This document shows positions 1 through 5,851 of a stretch of DNA of 7,936 nucleotides, one piece after another. Numbering within the stretch: position 1 is the first letter of the stretch; every line of letters begins with the position of its first letter. Source of the stretch: CBDTTW01 sp965363675 (lineage in GTDB: Bacteria; Bacteroidota; Rhodothermia; Rhodothermales; DASSAV01); assembly GCA_965363675.1 (NCBI GenBank), contig CBDTTW010000142.1, forward strand, positions 1 through 7,936. The letters are read 5' to 3'. Made by a program: the position numbers and the translations under genes. Below the pieces are notes generated by a model. It was not told the DNA's origin. It was given only the letters and a program-made list of their open reading frames with translations, and searched no databases.

Positions 1-585
1 TGCCGTCTCGTGAGCATAGAAGATCGTGCGGAACTGGCCGGGCATCCGCTGCTGCGGCCGCTGGGCGTGTTCCGCCTCTCCGAGGGGGCCGCGCCTTTCG
101 AAACGTCGGTGCGCAGCGACGGCCTGCTCGACCCGGTGGCCCGGTTCGCGCGCGCGCAGACGCCCCGCGACGCCGTCGTGATTACGCCGCCGCGTGGGGC
201 GCGCTTCCGCCTCGTCTCCGAGCGCGCCATCGTCATCGACTTCAAGGCGTTCGTGTTTCAGGACGCCGCCATACGCGCCTGGAAGGAGCGCCTGGACGAC
301 GTGTACGGCCCCACCGATCTACGCGGCTTCCCGGCGGCGGCGGCGCTCACGCGGCGCTACCGCGAGATCAGCGACGCCGAGCTGGCGCGCCTCGGGCAGC
401 GCTACGGGGCCTCGTATGCGGTGCTCTTCGCCGAGACGCCCACGCGCTACCCGGTGCTGTTCAAGGACGCCCACTACCAGCTCGTGCGGCTGTTGGGCGC
501 CGAGACCCACCCCACGTTCCGGGACCCCGAGTCGCTGGCGGCCCGCCCCGAGAGCGCCCTAGCCCCGTTCACCCATGTTTTCTGA
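1..585 (+). CDS. C-terminal part of a polytopic membrane protein with a DUF6798-like soluble tail (5' end outside window)
   Basis: The reading frame is open from base 1 to the TGA at 583-585, so the gene starts upstream; the GTG at base 10 is only the first internal start codon and is unlikely to be the real one. The visible 194 residues are soluble, with no membrane helix. They contain a stretch resembling the tail of DUF6798 family membrane proteins: a segment like 'TPRDAVVITPP', then 'FRLVSERAIVIDFKAF' and 'FQDAAIRAWKERL', later 'RYGASYAVL'. In that family this tail follows many transmembrane helices, and the overall shape recalls membrane-embedded glycosyltransferase-like proteins, but no reaction is established. 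The 3' end overlaps the next gene by 11 bases, suggesting co-transcription and coupled translation. The family assignment is from memory of conserved wording; function is unknown. Confidence 0.7.
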   Translation, partial: CRLVSIEDRAELAGHPLLRPLGVFRLSEGAAPFETSVRSDGLLDPVARFARAQTPRDAVVITPPRGARFRLVSERAIVIDFKAFVFQDAAIRAWKERLDDVYGPTDLRGFPAAAALTRRYREISDAELARLGQRYGASYAVLFAETPTRYPVLFKDAHYQLVRLLGAETHPTFRDPESLAARPESALAPFTHVF

Positions 586-1612
586 GGTTCCCCTGAGCGA
601 TGCGTACTGGGAGTCCGCCGACGCCGAGGCGGCGCTGGAGCAGGCGTGCGCCGGCGGGGGCGCCGTCTCACGGCGTCTCCTCGGGGAGAGCGAGGCGCGG
701 CGGCCGATCTACGGGTACGTGATGGGGGAGGGGCGGCGCACGGCGAGCCTCGTGGCGGGGGCGCACTCGGATGAGCCGGTAGGCCCGGAGGCGCTGCGAC
801 GGCTCGTGCAGGCCGTGGCGACCGCGCCCGAGCGCTTCGGGGCGCTGCTGAGGGGCTGGCGGCTGGCGGTCGTCCCGCACGTCAACCCCGACGGCGAGGC
901 GATCAACCGGGCGTGGCGGCGCGGCCGGCCGGACGCGCAGGCGTACCTGCAACACGCCTTCCGCGAGCCGCCCGGCCGTGACGTGGAGTTCGGCTACCCC
1001 GCCATGCGCCCCGAAAACAGGGCCGTGAGCGCGTTCCTGCGGGCGCACGCGCCCTTCGACTTTCACGCGAGCCTGCACGGCATGGGCTTCTCGGACGGCG
1101 CCATGCTGCTCATCGACCGGCGGTGGGGCTACCGGTCCCGCGCGTTGCAGCAGGCGTGGGCGGCCCAGGCCGAGGCGGCCGGGCTGCTCCTGCACGACTA
1201 TAACCGGCAGGGCGAGAAAGGCTTTTTCTACCTCGGCCCCGGCTTCATGACGACGCCCGAGGGAGCGGCCATGCGCCGCTTCTTCCGCGCCCGCGCCGAC
1301 GAGGAGACGGCCGCCCTTTTTCACGACGCCTCGATGGACTTCGTCCGGCGCCTCGGCGGCGACCCGCTCTGCCTCGTGACCGAGCTGCCGTTGTTTCTCG
1401 TGGAGGCGGGGGGTCGCCGACCCGGCTTTCCGGCAGGCTGCTTGGCGTTCCGGGAGGCGCTGCCCGCGCTGCGCCTGCGCCTGGCCGCCGGGGAAGACAT
1501 CGCCCCGGCCCTCGACGCCTTCGGCGTGCGCCCGCTGCCGCTCCGGACGGCCTGCCGCCTCGCGCTGGCCGCCGTCGCCCTGGGTCTCGAACAGGCCCTC
1601 CGCCCGGCCTGA
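575..1612 (+). CDS. M14-type zinc carboxypeptidase-like protein
   Basis: A 345-residue probable metallopeptidase or amidohydrolase of the M14 (carboxypeptidase A / AstE-like) fold. The zinc motif HxxE is at H64-E67 in 'AGAHSDEPVG', followed by the NPDG signature at 104-107. 'RPENRAVSAFLR' (145-156) matches the family's P-E-x-R-A-V helix. A third zinc histidine lies in 'FHASLHGMG' (H168, alternatively H164), and the likely catalytic glutamate is E270 in 'VTELP'. All expected active-site elements are therefore present in order. There is no signal peptide or membrane helix, so it should act in the cytoplasm; the substrate (a peptide, or an N-acyl amino acid) cannot be read from sequence. The ATG at 575 lies inside the end of the preceding gene and has no clear Shine-Dalgarno, so coupling to upstream translation is likely. 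Family confident, substrate unknown. Confidence 0.85.
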   Translation: MFSEVPLSDAYWESADAEAALEQACAGGGAVSRRLLGESEARRPIYGYVMGEGRRTASLVAGAHSDEPVGPEALRRLVQAVATAPERFGALLRGWRLAVVPHVNPDGEAINRAWRRGRPDAQAYLQHAFREPPGRDVEFGYPAMRPENRAVSAFLRAHAPFDFHASLHGMGFSDGAMLLIDRRWGYRSRALQQAWAAQAEAAGLLLHDYNRQGEKGFFYLGPGFMTTPEGAAMRRFFRARADEETAALFHDASMDFVRRLGGDPLCLVTELPLFLVEAGGRRPGFPAGCLAFREALPALRLRLAAGEDIAPALDAFGVRPLPLRTACRLALAAVALGLEQALRPA

Positions 1613-1631
1613 GGAGGCGGAAGCCTTTTTT
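1613..1631 (+). terminator. Weak intrinsic terminator candidate after the M14 peptidase
   Basis: Directly after the peptidase stop, AGGC (1615-1618) and GCCT (1623-1626) can pair around a GGAA loop of the stable GNRA type, extendable by two G-U pairs, and the stem runs straight into six T (1626-1631). The stem has only four Watson-Crick pairs, so termination may be partial. The same bases can form a competing hairpin, AAGCC (1621-1625) with GGCTT (1633-1637), which puts the T-tract in its loop. Confidence 0.4.
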
Positions 1632-1635
1632 GGGC

Positions 1636-1664
1636 TTGAAGATCGCCCCGATTCGGCGTAGTAT
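1636..1664 (+). promoter_or_regulatory. Sigma70-like promoter candidate for the PorV-GT-mtnA-tonB run
   Basis: TTGAAG (1636-1641) and TAGTAT (1659-1664) are separated by exactly 17 bases, each matching four of six sigma70 consensus positions. It sits in the only sizeable intergenic gap, about 110 bases upstream of the GTG at 1776. The Bacteroidota-type TAnnTTTG element is not matched, so which sigma factor would read it is uncertain. Confidence 0.35.
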
Positions 1665-1726
1665 ACGGGCGTTCAGGCTCCTGCGCGCTTTCCCTACGAG
1701 GCCCCGTATACGCATCGGTACGAATC
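1650..1726. repeat. Interrupted inverted repeat around the candidate promoter
   Basis: GATTCG (1650-1655) is the reverse complement of CGAATC (1721-1726). Inside these arms GTATACG (1661-1667) is the reverse complement of CGTATAC (1705-1711). Unpaired bases between outer and inner arms number 5 on the left and 9 on the right, and the central loop is 37 bases. The left arm overlaps the candidate -10 element, which would suit an operator; a leader-RNA hairpin would need transcription to start upstream of 1650. GTATAC is itself a palindrome, which weakens the argument. Confidence 0.3.
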
Positions 1727-1765
1727 AACGTTCTTGCCTTACGCCTACCCCTGCCGTTACGGACC

Positions 1766-1769
1766 GAGG
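1766..1769 (+). promoter_or_regulatory. Ribosome binding site deciding the PorV-family start
   Basis: GAGG lies six bases before the GTG at 1776. This spacing, together with a clean signal peptide beginning at that GTG, supports it over the in-frame TTG at 1734, which has no such element and would put 14 extra residues before the signal peptide. Confidence 0.6.
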
Positions 1770-1775
1770 TCGCCT

Positions 1776-2888
1776 GTGCTCACATCGCTGTTCCGCGTCT
1801 TTTGCCTTTTTGCGCTGCTGCTCGGGGGGACCCTGGGCGTCGCCTCGGCGCAGCGGGCCGCCAAGTACGGTTCCGATTTCCTCTCCGGCGGCGTAGGCGC
1901 GCGGGCGCTCGGCATGGGCGGCGCCTATGTGGCGCTTGGCGAGGACGTGACCGCGGGCTACTGGAACCCGGCGGGCCTGGCCGATATGCCCTCGGCCGAA
2001 ATCGGCTACATGCACGCCGAGCGCTTCTCCGGCGTCGTCTCCTACGACTACGGCGCTTTCGCCCTGCCCCTCAACGCGCGCTCGACGGTGGCCGTCTCGG
2101 CCATACGGCTCGGCGTGGACGACATCCCGAACACCCTCAACGCGTGGGACCGCGAGCGCAATACGCCGCTGCCGGGCGCCTCCGACCTCGTCAGCCGCTT
2201 CTCCTACGCCCACTACGCCTTTTTCGTGAGCTACGCCCGGCGCATGAACGACCGGCTCTCGGCGGGCGTGAGCGGCAAGGCCATTCGCGGCCACATCGGC
2301 GACTTCGCCAACTCGTGGGGCTACAGCTTCGACGCGGGAGTGCGCTACCGCAGCCCGCGCCTGCGCCTGGCCGCTGCGCTTCAGGACGCCACGCGCATGC
2401 TGCAAACCTGGAGCATCAACGAGGATGCGTTTGCCGGGGCGGGCCTCAGCTACCGCGCTTTCGAGATTCCCGAGGGCGGCGCCGAATACGTGCTGCCCGT
2501 CGCGCGCCTGGGCGCCGCCGCCACGCTGCCGCTCGGCGGGCGCCTGGACGTGCACGCCGCCGCCGACGTGGATCTGGCCTTCGACGGGCAGCGCGCCTAT
2601 GCCCTCAACGCGGGCGACGTGTCGTTCCATCCGCGCCTCGGCCTGGAAGCTGTCTATGCGCGCGCAGCGGCGTTGCGCATGGGCGTCAACCAGGTGAGCG
2701 TGCAGCCCGGCGGCGGCCTGAGCGCTACGCCTACCGTCGGGGCGGGGCTGATGCTCGGGAGCCTCTCGGTCGATTACGGCTTCGGCGACTTCGCCGGCAT
2801 GGCCTCGGACCTCGGCTTCTCGCACCGCCTGTCGTTGCAACTGCGGCTTTCCGGCGAGCGTTTCGCGCGCGCCGCAGAGCCGCGCTGA
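1776..2888 (+). CDS. PorV/PorQ-family outer-membrane beta-barrel protein
   Basis: A 370-residue exported protein. Residues 1-25 form a signal peptide with a leucine/phenylalanine-rich core and a cleavage site after 'VASA', giving a mature start at Gln26. The mature N-terminus carries the PorV/PorQ family signature: 'GARALGMGGAYVAL' (41-54) followed by 'YWNPAGLA' (62-69). The rest shows the alternating polar/hydrophobic pattern of transmembrane strands, and the C-terminal region has the 'DYGFGDF' plus 'HRLSLQLRL' ending typical of the family. Members are FadL-like outer-membrane barrels; PorV itself serves in type IX secretion, but many paralogues in this group have no assigned role, so secretion is not claimed here. 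It is the first gene of a four-gene run and is followed after 13 bases by a glycosyltransferase. The long antisense frame over it is a GC-composition artefact. Confidence 0.88.
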   Translation: MLTSLFRVFCLFALLLGGTLGVASAQRAAKYGSDFLSGGVGARALGMGGAYVALGEDVTAGYWNPAGLADMPSAEIGYMHAERFSGVVSYDYGAFALPLNARSTVAVSAIRLGVDDIPNTLNAWDRERNTPLPGASDLVSRFSYAHYAFFVSYARRMNDRLSAGVSGKAIRGHIGDFANSWGYSFDAGVRYRSPRLRLAAALQDATRMLQTWSINEDAFAGAGLSYRAFEIPEGGAEYVLPVARLGAAATLPLGGRLDVHAAADVDLAFDGQRAYALNAGDVSFHPRLGLEAVYARAAALRMGVNQVSVQPGGGLSATPTVGAGLMLGSLSVDYGFGDFAGMASDLGFSHRLSLQLRLSGERFARAAEPR

Positions 2889-2890
2889 CC

Positions 2891-2897
2891 GAGGAGG
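2891..2897 (+). promoter_or_regulatory. Strong Shine-Dalgarno for the glycosyltransferase GTG start
   Basis: GAGGAGG sits four bases before GTG at 2902, in the 13-base gap after the PorV-family stop. It fixes the non-ATG start. Confidence 0.65.
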
Positions 2898-2901
2898 CCG
2901 C

Positions 2902-3918
2902 GTGTCGTACCAATCGCTACAGGCCGAGCAGCAGCCGTACGAGCGGCAGGCCCGCGAGACGGTGGCCCTCGTGATTCCGCTCTACAACGAGGAGGAGATG
3001 CTGCCGCTCCTGCTGGAAGCGCTGGAGGCGCACCGCGCCGCGCACCCGGAAATCGTGCGGGTGATCTTCGTGGACGACGGCAGCACCGACCGCACGTTCG
3101 AGCGCGCGCGCGCGGGCGCCTCGGGCCGGGCCGGGTACACGCTCGTGCGCTTCTCGCGCAACTTCGGGCACCAGGTCGCCATCACGGCCGGCATGCACCT
3201 CGTCCGCGAGGACGCCGCCATCGTGCTCGACGCCGACCTCCAGGACCCGCTCTCCGTGACGCCGCGCATGGTGGCCCTCTGGCGCGAAGGCTACGACGTG
3301 GTCTACGGCGTACGCGCGCAGCGCGAGGGCGAGACGTGGTTCAAGCTCACGACGGCGCGCCTGTTCTACCGCCTGTTCCGGTGGATGACCGAGCTGGACA
3401 TGCCGCTCGACGCCGGGGACTTCCGCCTCGTCTCGCGCCGCGTGCTCGACGCCTACCGCCAGATCGGCGAGCAGCAACCCTTTGTGCGGGGGCTGATTAG
3501 CTGGCTCGGCTTCAACCAGATCGGCATCCCCTACGAACGGGCCGCGCGCGCGGCGGGCAGCACCAAATACCCCCTCGTGCGGATGCTGCGTCTGGCCGTG
3601 AACAGCCTGACCTCGTTCTCCGACAAGCCGCTCCGCCTCGCGGTGCTGCTGGGTTTGGGCAGCACCGCCATCGCCATCCTCGGGCTGATCTGGGTCCTGG
3701 TCGTGAAGCTGATCCTCGAAGGCGCCGTCTCCGGATGGGCTTCGCTCATCTTCGTTACGCTGTTTTTCGGGGGGCTCCAGGTGCTGTTTCTGGGCATCGT
3801 GGGGCTTTACCTCGACCGGGTGTATCAGGAGGTCAAGGGCCGCCCGCGCTACCTCGTCCAGGAGGTCTGGGACTCCGCCGCCGGTTCCCCGCCCGTCGCC
3901 ACGCCCCCCAGCCTGTAA
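2902..3918 (+). CDS. Family 2 glycosyltransferase, GtrB/DPM1-like (polyprenyl-phosphate sugar transferase type)
   Basis: A 338-residue membrane-anchored glycosyltransferase. The GT-A domain begins with 'VALVIPLYNEE' (21-31), then 'VDDGSTD' (57-63), the 'RNFGHQ' motif (86-91) and the metal-binding 'DADLQDP' (110-116). Residues 'DAGDFRL' and 'QQPFVRG', further along, are typical of the dolichyl/undecaprenyl-phosphate glycosyltransferase subgroup. Two hydrophobic helices follow at about 246-272 and 281-304, giving the GtrB/YfdH/ArnC layout with the catalytic domain in the cytoplasm. The expected reaction is transfer of a sugar from a nucleotide donor to a polyprenyl phosphate; the sugar is unknown. 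No GtrA-type flippase or further glycosyltransferase is visible in the window. The mtnA start follows after 11 bases. Family and topology are confident; the acceptor is inferred from subgroup resemblance. Confidence 0.9.
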   Translation: MSYQSLQAEQQPYERQARETVALVIPLYNEEEMLPLLLEALEAHRAAHPEIVRVIFVDDGSTDRTFERARAGASGRAGYTLVRFSRNFGHQVAITAGMHLVREDAAIVLDADLQDPLSVTPRMVALWREGYDVVYGVRAQREGETWFKLTTARLFYRLFRWMTELDMPLDAGDFRLVSRRVLDAYRQIGEQQPFVRGLISWLGFNQIGIPYERAARAAGSTKYPLVRMLRLAVNSLTSFSDKPLRLAVLLGLGSTAIAILGLIWVLVVKLILEGAVSGWASLIFVTLFFGGLQVLFLGIVGLYLDRVYQEVKGRPRYLVQEVWDSAAGSPPVATPPSL

Positions 3919-3929
3919 CCGCCGCCGCC

Positions 3930-4991
3930 ATGATACCGCCCCTATACTGGAACGAGGCCGCCGGCCGCGTAGACCTGCTGGACCAGACGCGCCTGCCTGC
4001 CGAAGAAGTGTGGTTGCCCATCGCCTCCGTCGAGCAGATGTGCGAGGGCATCCGGGCGCTGCGGGTGCGGGGGGCCCCGGCCATCGGCATCGCAGCGGCC
4101 TACGGCGTAGTCCTCGCGCTGCCGCCGGAGGCCGAGGCCCCGGCGCCTCATGCCGCCGCGCGCGCCGCCATCGGCGCCCTGGCCGCCACGCGCCCGACGG
4201 CGGTGAACCTGTTCTGGGCGCTGGAACGCATGCGCGGCGTCGTGGAGCGCCTTCCCGAGGCCGACGCGGCGGCGTTGCGCGCGGCGCTGCTGGCGGAGGC
4301 GCGCCGCATCGAGGCGGAGGACCGCGCCGCCGGGCTTAAGCTGGGCGATTATGGCCTCTCGCTCCTGCAGGACCATCAGACGGTGCTCACACACTGCCAC
4401 ACGGGGGGCGTGGCGACCTCAGGCTACGGCACCGCCTTGGCGCCGCTGCTGCTCAGCCGCGAGCGTGGGCTGCACCTGAGCGCGTATGTAGATGAAACTA
4501 GACCGTTATTGCAGGGCTCCCGGATCACCGCGTGGGAGCTGGTAAAGGCAGGGGTGCCGGCCACGCTCATCACCGACTCGATGGCAGGGCACGTCATGCG
4601 CCAGGGGCGCGTCCACGCGGTCATGGTCGGCGCCGACCGGATTGCGGCCAACGGCGACACGGCCAACAAGATCGGCACCTACTCGCTGGCCGTGCTGGCC
4701 TCGGCGCACGGGCTGCCGTTCTACGTTTCCGCCCCGTGGTCCACCGTAGACCTCGGCACGCCCGACGGCGCGGCTATCGAGATCGAGGAGCGCGCCCCGG
4801 CAGAGGTGACGCACGGCTTCGGGCGGCAGACCGCCCCGGCCGGGGTGGCCGTCTACAACCCGGCCTTCGACGTGACGCCGGGGGCGTATATTACCGCCAT
4901 CATCACCGAGCGCGGCATCGCCTATCCGCCCTTCGCGGAGAGCCTCCGCACGCTCGGCGCCGGCGAACAAACCCGAGGGGAGGAGGCATGA
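3930..4991 (+). CDS. mtnA: S-methyl-5-thioribose-1-phosphate isomerase
   Basis: This 353-residue enzyme converts 5-methylthioribose-1-phosphate to 5-methylthioribulose-1-phosphate in the methionine salvage pathway, in the cytoplasm. The N-terminus has 'LLDQTRLP' (16-23) and the phosphate-binding 'RVRGAPAIG' (45-53). The catalytic cysteine is C156 in 'LTHCHTGG', followed by 'GYGTAL'. 'DETRPLLQG' (188-196), 'TDSMAGH' (215-221) and 'GADRIAANGD' with the catalytic acid D236 are all intact. Cys and Asp positions are very close to those described for Bacillus subtilis MtnA (160 and 240), so this is an isomerase rather than an eIF2B-type regulatory subunit. The ATG at 3930 gives the normal N-terminus; an upstream in-frame ATG at 3735 would add 65 residues encoded in another frame of the glycosyltransferase. 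No clear Shine-Dalgarno precedes it. Its TGA overlaps the next ATG (ATGA). No other salvage gene is visible. Confidence 0.95.
   Translation: MIPPLYWNEAAGRVDLLDQTRLPAEEVWLPIASVEQMCEGIRALRVRGAPAIGIAAAYGVVLALPPEAEAPAPHAAARAAIGALAATRPTAVNLFWALERMRGVVERLPEADAAALRAALLAEARRIEAEDRAAGLKLGDYGLSLLQDHQTVLTHCHTGGVATSGYGTALAPLLLSRERGLHLSAYVDETRPLLQGSRITAWELVKAGVPATLITDSMAGHVMRQGRVHAVMVGADRIAANGDTANKIGTYSLAVLASAHGLPFYVSAPWSTVDLGTPDGAAIEIEERAPAEVTHGFGRQTAPAGVAVYNPAFDVTPGAYITAIITERGIAYPPFAESLRTLGAGEQTRGEEA
4975..4986 (+). promoter_or_regulatory. Extended purine-rich Shine-Dalgarno before tonB
   Basis: GAGGGGAGGAGG lies within the last codons of mtnA and ends one base before the ATG at 4988. The GAGGGG part (4975-4980) is seven bases from the start, a good distance. 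With the ATGA stop/start overlap this supports coupled translation of the TonB-like gene. Confidence 0.55.
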
Positions 4992-5815
4992 CACGCAACG
5001 ACTGGATCGGAGTGGCCGGCAGCCTCGGGCTGCACGCGGCGGCTGTGGCCGTCATGGCGGGCCTGAGCCTGGCGGCCGCGCCGATCAAGCCGCCGGAGCG
5101 GCCGGCGCTCGTCGAGATCCTGACGGTCGAGGCCCCGACGCCGCACGAGCCGCCTCCGCCGCTGGCGATGGAGCAGAAGGTCAAAGCCAGCGTGCCGACC
5201 AAGGTCGGCGGCGGCAAGGCGCTCAAGCCGAAGCCGGCGCCTCGCCCGACGCGCGCTGCGCCGCAGAAAACCAAACGCGCCGCGCCTCCGGCCACGCCGC
5301 CCTCGCGCCCGAAGGCGGTCAATGCGCCCAAGGCCAAGGCGGCGCCCTCCGCCGAGCGCGTGGCGACGCCTCCGGCCGAGCGCGTCGCTCCGGATGAAAA
5401 GCCGTCGGTGAACCAAGAAGTGTCTCCGCGCGCGGACCGCGCCGCCGAGGCCGGCGCCGCGCGCCCCGGCAGCGGCGCCGCCGACCGCGCCGACCGCGAC
5501 GAGGGCGGCATGGGCGAGGGAGGCGGCGGAGGCGTCGGCGGGGGCGCGCCGTTCTCGATCCAGGGCCTCAACCGCTCGGCCAGCCGCATCGTCCTGCCCG
5601 AGAACGCCGTCGGCGCGACGGCCACCATCGTGCTGCTGATCGAGGTGGACCCGGCGGGCAACGTCGTGGGGGCGCAGCCGCGCCGCAAGGCCAACCCGCG
5701 CCTGGAGGCGGCGGCCGTCGCGGCGGTGCGCCAGTGGCAGTTCGCCCCGCTGCCGCCGAATGCGCCGCGCGCCAATCAGCGCGGCTCCATCACGTTCCGT
5801 TTCCGGGCGGAGTAG
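4988..5815 (+). CDS. tonB: TonB-family energy transducer
   Basis: A 275-residue inner-membrane-anchored, periplasm-spanning protein with the three-part TonB layout. A single N-terminal helix covers about residues 7-31 and contains S12-x-x-x-H16, matching the SxxxH motif with which TonB contacts ExbB/ExbD. Residues 33-185 are a low-complexity spacer rich in Pro, Lys and Ala, then Gly (an EGGGGG run near 180), expected to bridge the periplasm. The last 85 residues form a TonB C-terminal domain, including 'IEVDPAGNVVGAQ', 'NPRLEAAAVAAVRQWQFAP' and a final 'GSITFRF' strand, which would contact the TonB box of outer-membrane receptors. No exbB, exbD or tolQR gene is in the window, so it must borrow a motor complex encoded elsewhere. 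It is the last gene of its run, and its stop is six bases from a convergent gene. The symbol reflects family; orthology to E. coli TonB is not implied. Confidence 0.88.
   Translation: MTRNDWIGVAGSLGLHAAAVAVMAGLSLAAAPIKPPERPALVEILTVEAPTPHEPPPPLAMEQKVKASVPTKVGGGKALKPKPAPRPTRAAPQKTKRAAPPATPPSRPKAVNAPKAKAAPSAERVATPPAERVAPDEKPSVNQEVSPRADRAAEAGAARPGSGAADRADRDEGGMGEGGGGGVGGGAPFSIQGLNRSASRIVLPENAVGATATIVLLIEVDPAGNVVGAQPRRKANPRLEAAAVAAVRQWQFAPLPPNAPRANQRGSITFRFRAE
5351..5398 (+). repeat. Short in-frame 24-base repeat in the TonB spacer
   Basis: GCCGAGCGCGT occurs at 5351-5361 and again at 5375-5385, a 24-base period that gives two successive 8-residue units beginning AERVA. It lies in the disordered Pro-rich linker, where small repeat expansions that change spacer length are common. 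Confidence 0.45.
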
Positions 5816-5851
5816 GCTTCTTCAGCGCGTAGGCCCTTTCAGCGCATAGGC
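5813..5851. repeat. 17-base tandem repeat at the convergent gene junction
   Basis: TAGGC recurs at 5813, 5830 and 5847, exactly 17 bases apart. The first two full units, 5813-5829 and 5830-5846, agree at 13 of 17 positions and share TTCAGCGC; the third copy is only the first few bases. The first unit contains the TonB TAG stop and the opposite-strand TGA stop (5822-5824). On the minus strand the unit reads GCCTAYGCGCTGAA, encoding AYALK in one copy and passing through another frame to the stop in the next. No T-rich intrinsic terminator is visible at this convergent junction. Confidence 0.6.

Noticed and set aside
1734..1775. A TTG start at 1734 for the PorV-family gene
   Set aside because: It adds 14 polar residues before the signal peptide, whereas GTG at 1776 has GAGG six bases upstream and gives a normal signal peptide.
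1630..1896. A small plus-strand gene in the intergenic gap
   Set aside because: The frame is Arg/Ser/Pro-rich, runs into the PorV-family gene in another frame, and shows no domain or ribosome binding site.
1725..2840. A 371-codon open frame on the minus strand over the PorV-family gene
   Set aside because: It mirrors the codon pattern of the real gene, has composition typical of antisense GC-rich frames (His/Ala/Val/Arg-rich, no motifs), and the plus-strand protein has a signal peptide and family signatures.
1776..2888. A specific type IX secretion role for the PorV/PorQ-family protein
   Set aside because: The family is broad, and no other type IX component or secretion-signal cargo is visible in the window.
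3735..3929. An N-terminal extension of mtnA
   Set aside because: It would add 65 residues lying in another frame of the glycosyltransferase; the protein from 3930 already has the full MtnA N-terminus.
2902..5815. A polysaccharide or defence island suggested by the glycosyltransferase and its neighbours
   Set aside because: Only one glycosyltransferase is present, with no flippase, polymerase, nuclease or mobile-element gene; composition looks uniform and the other genes are housekeeping or envelope types.
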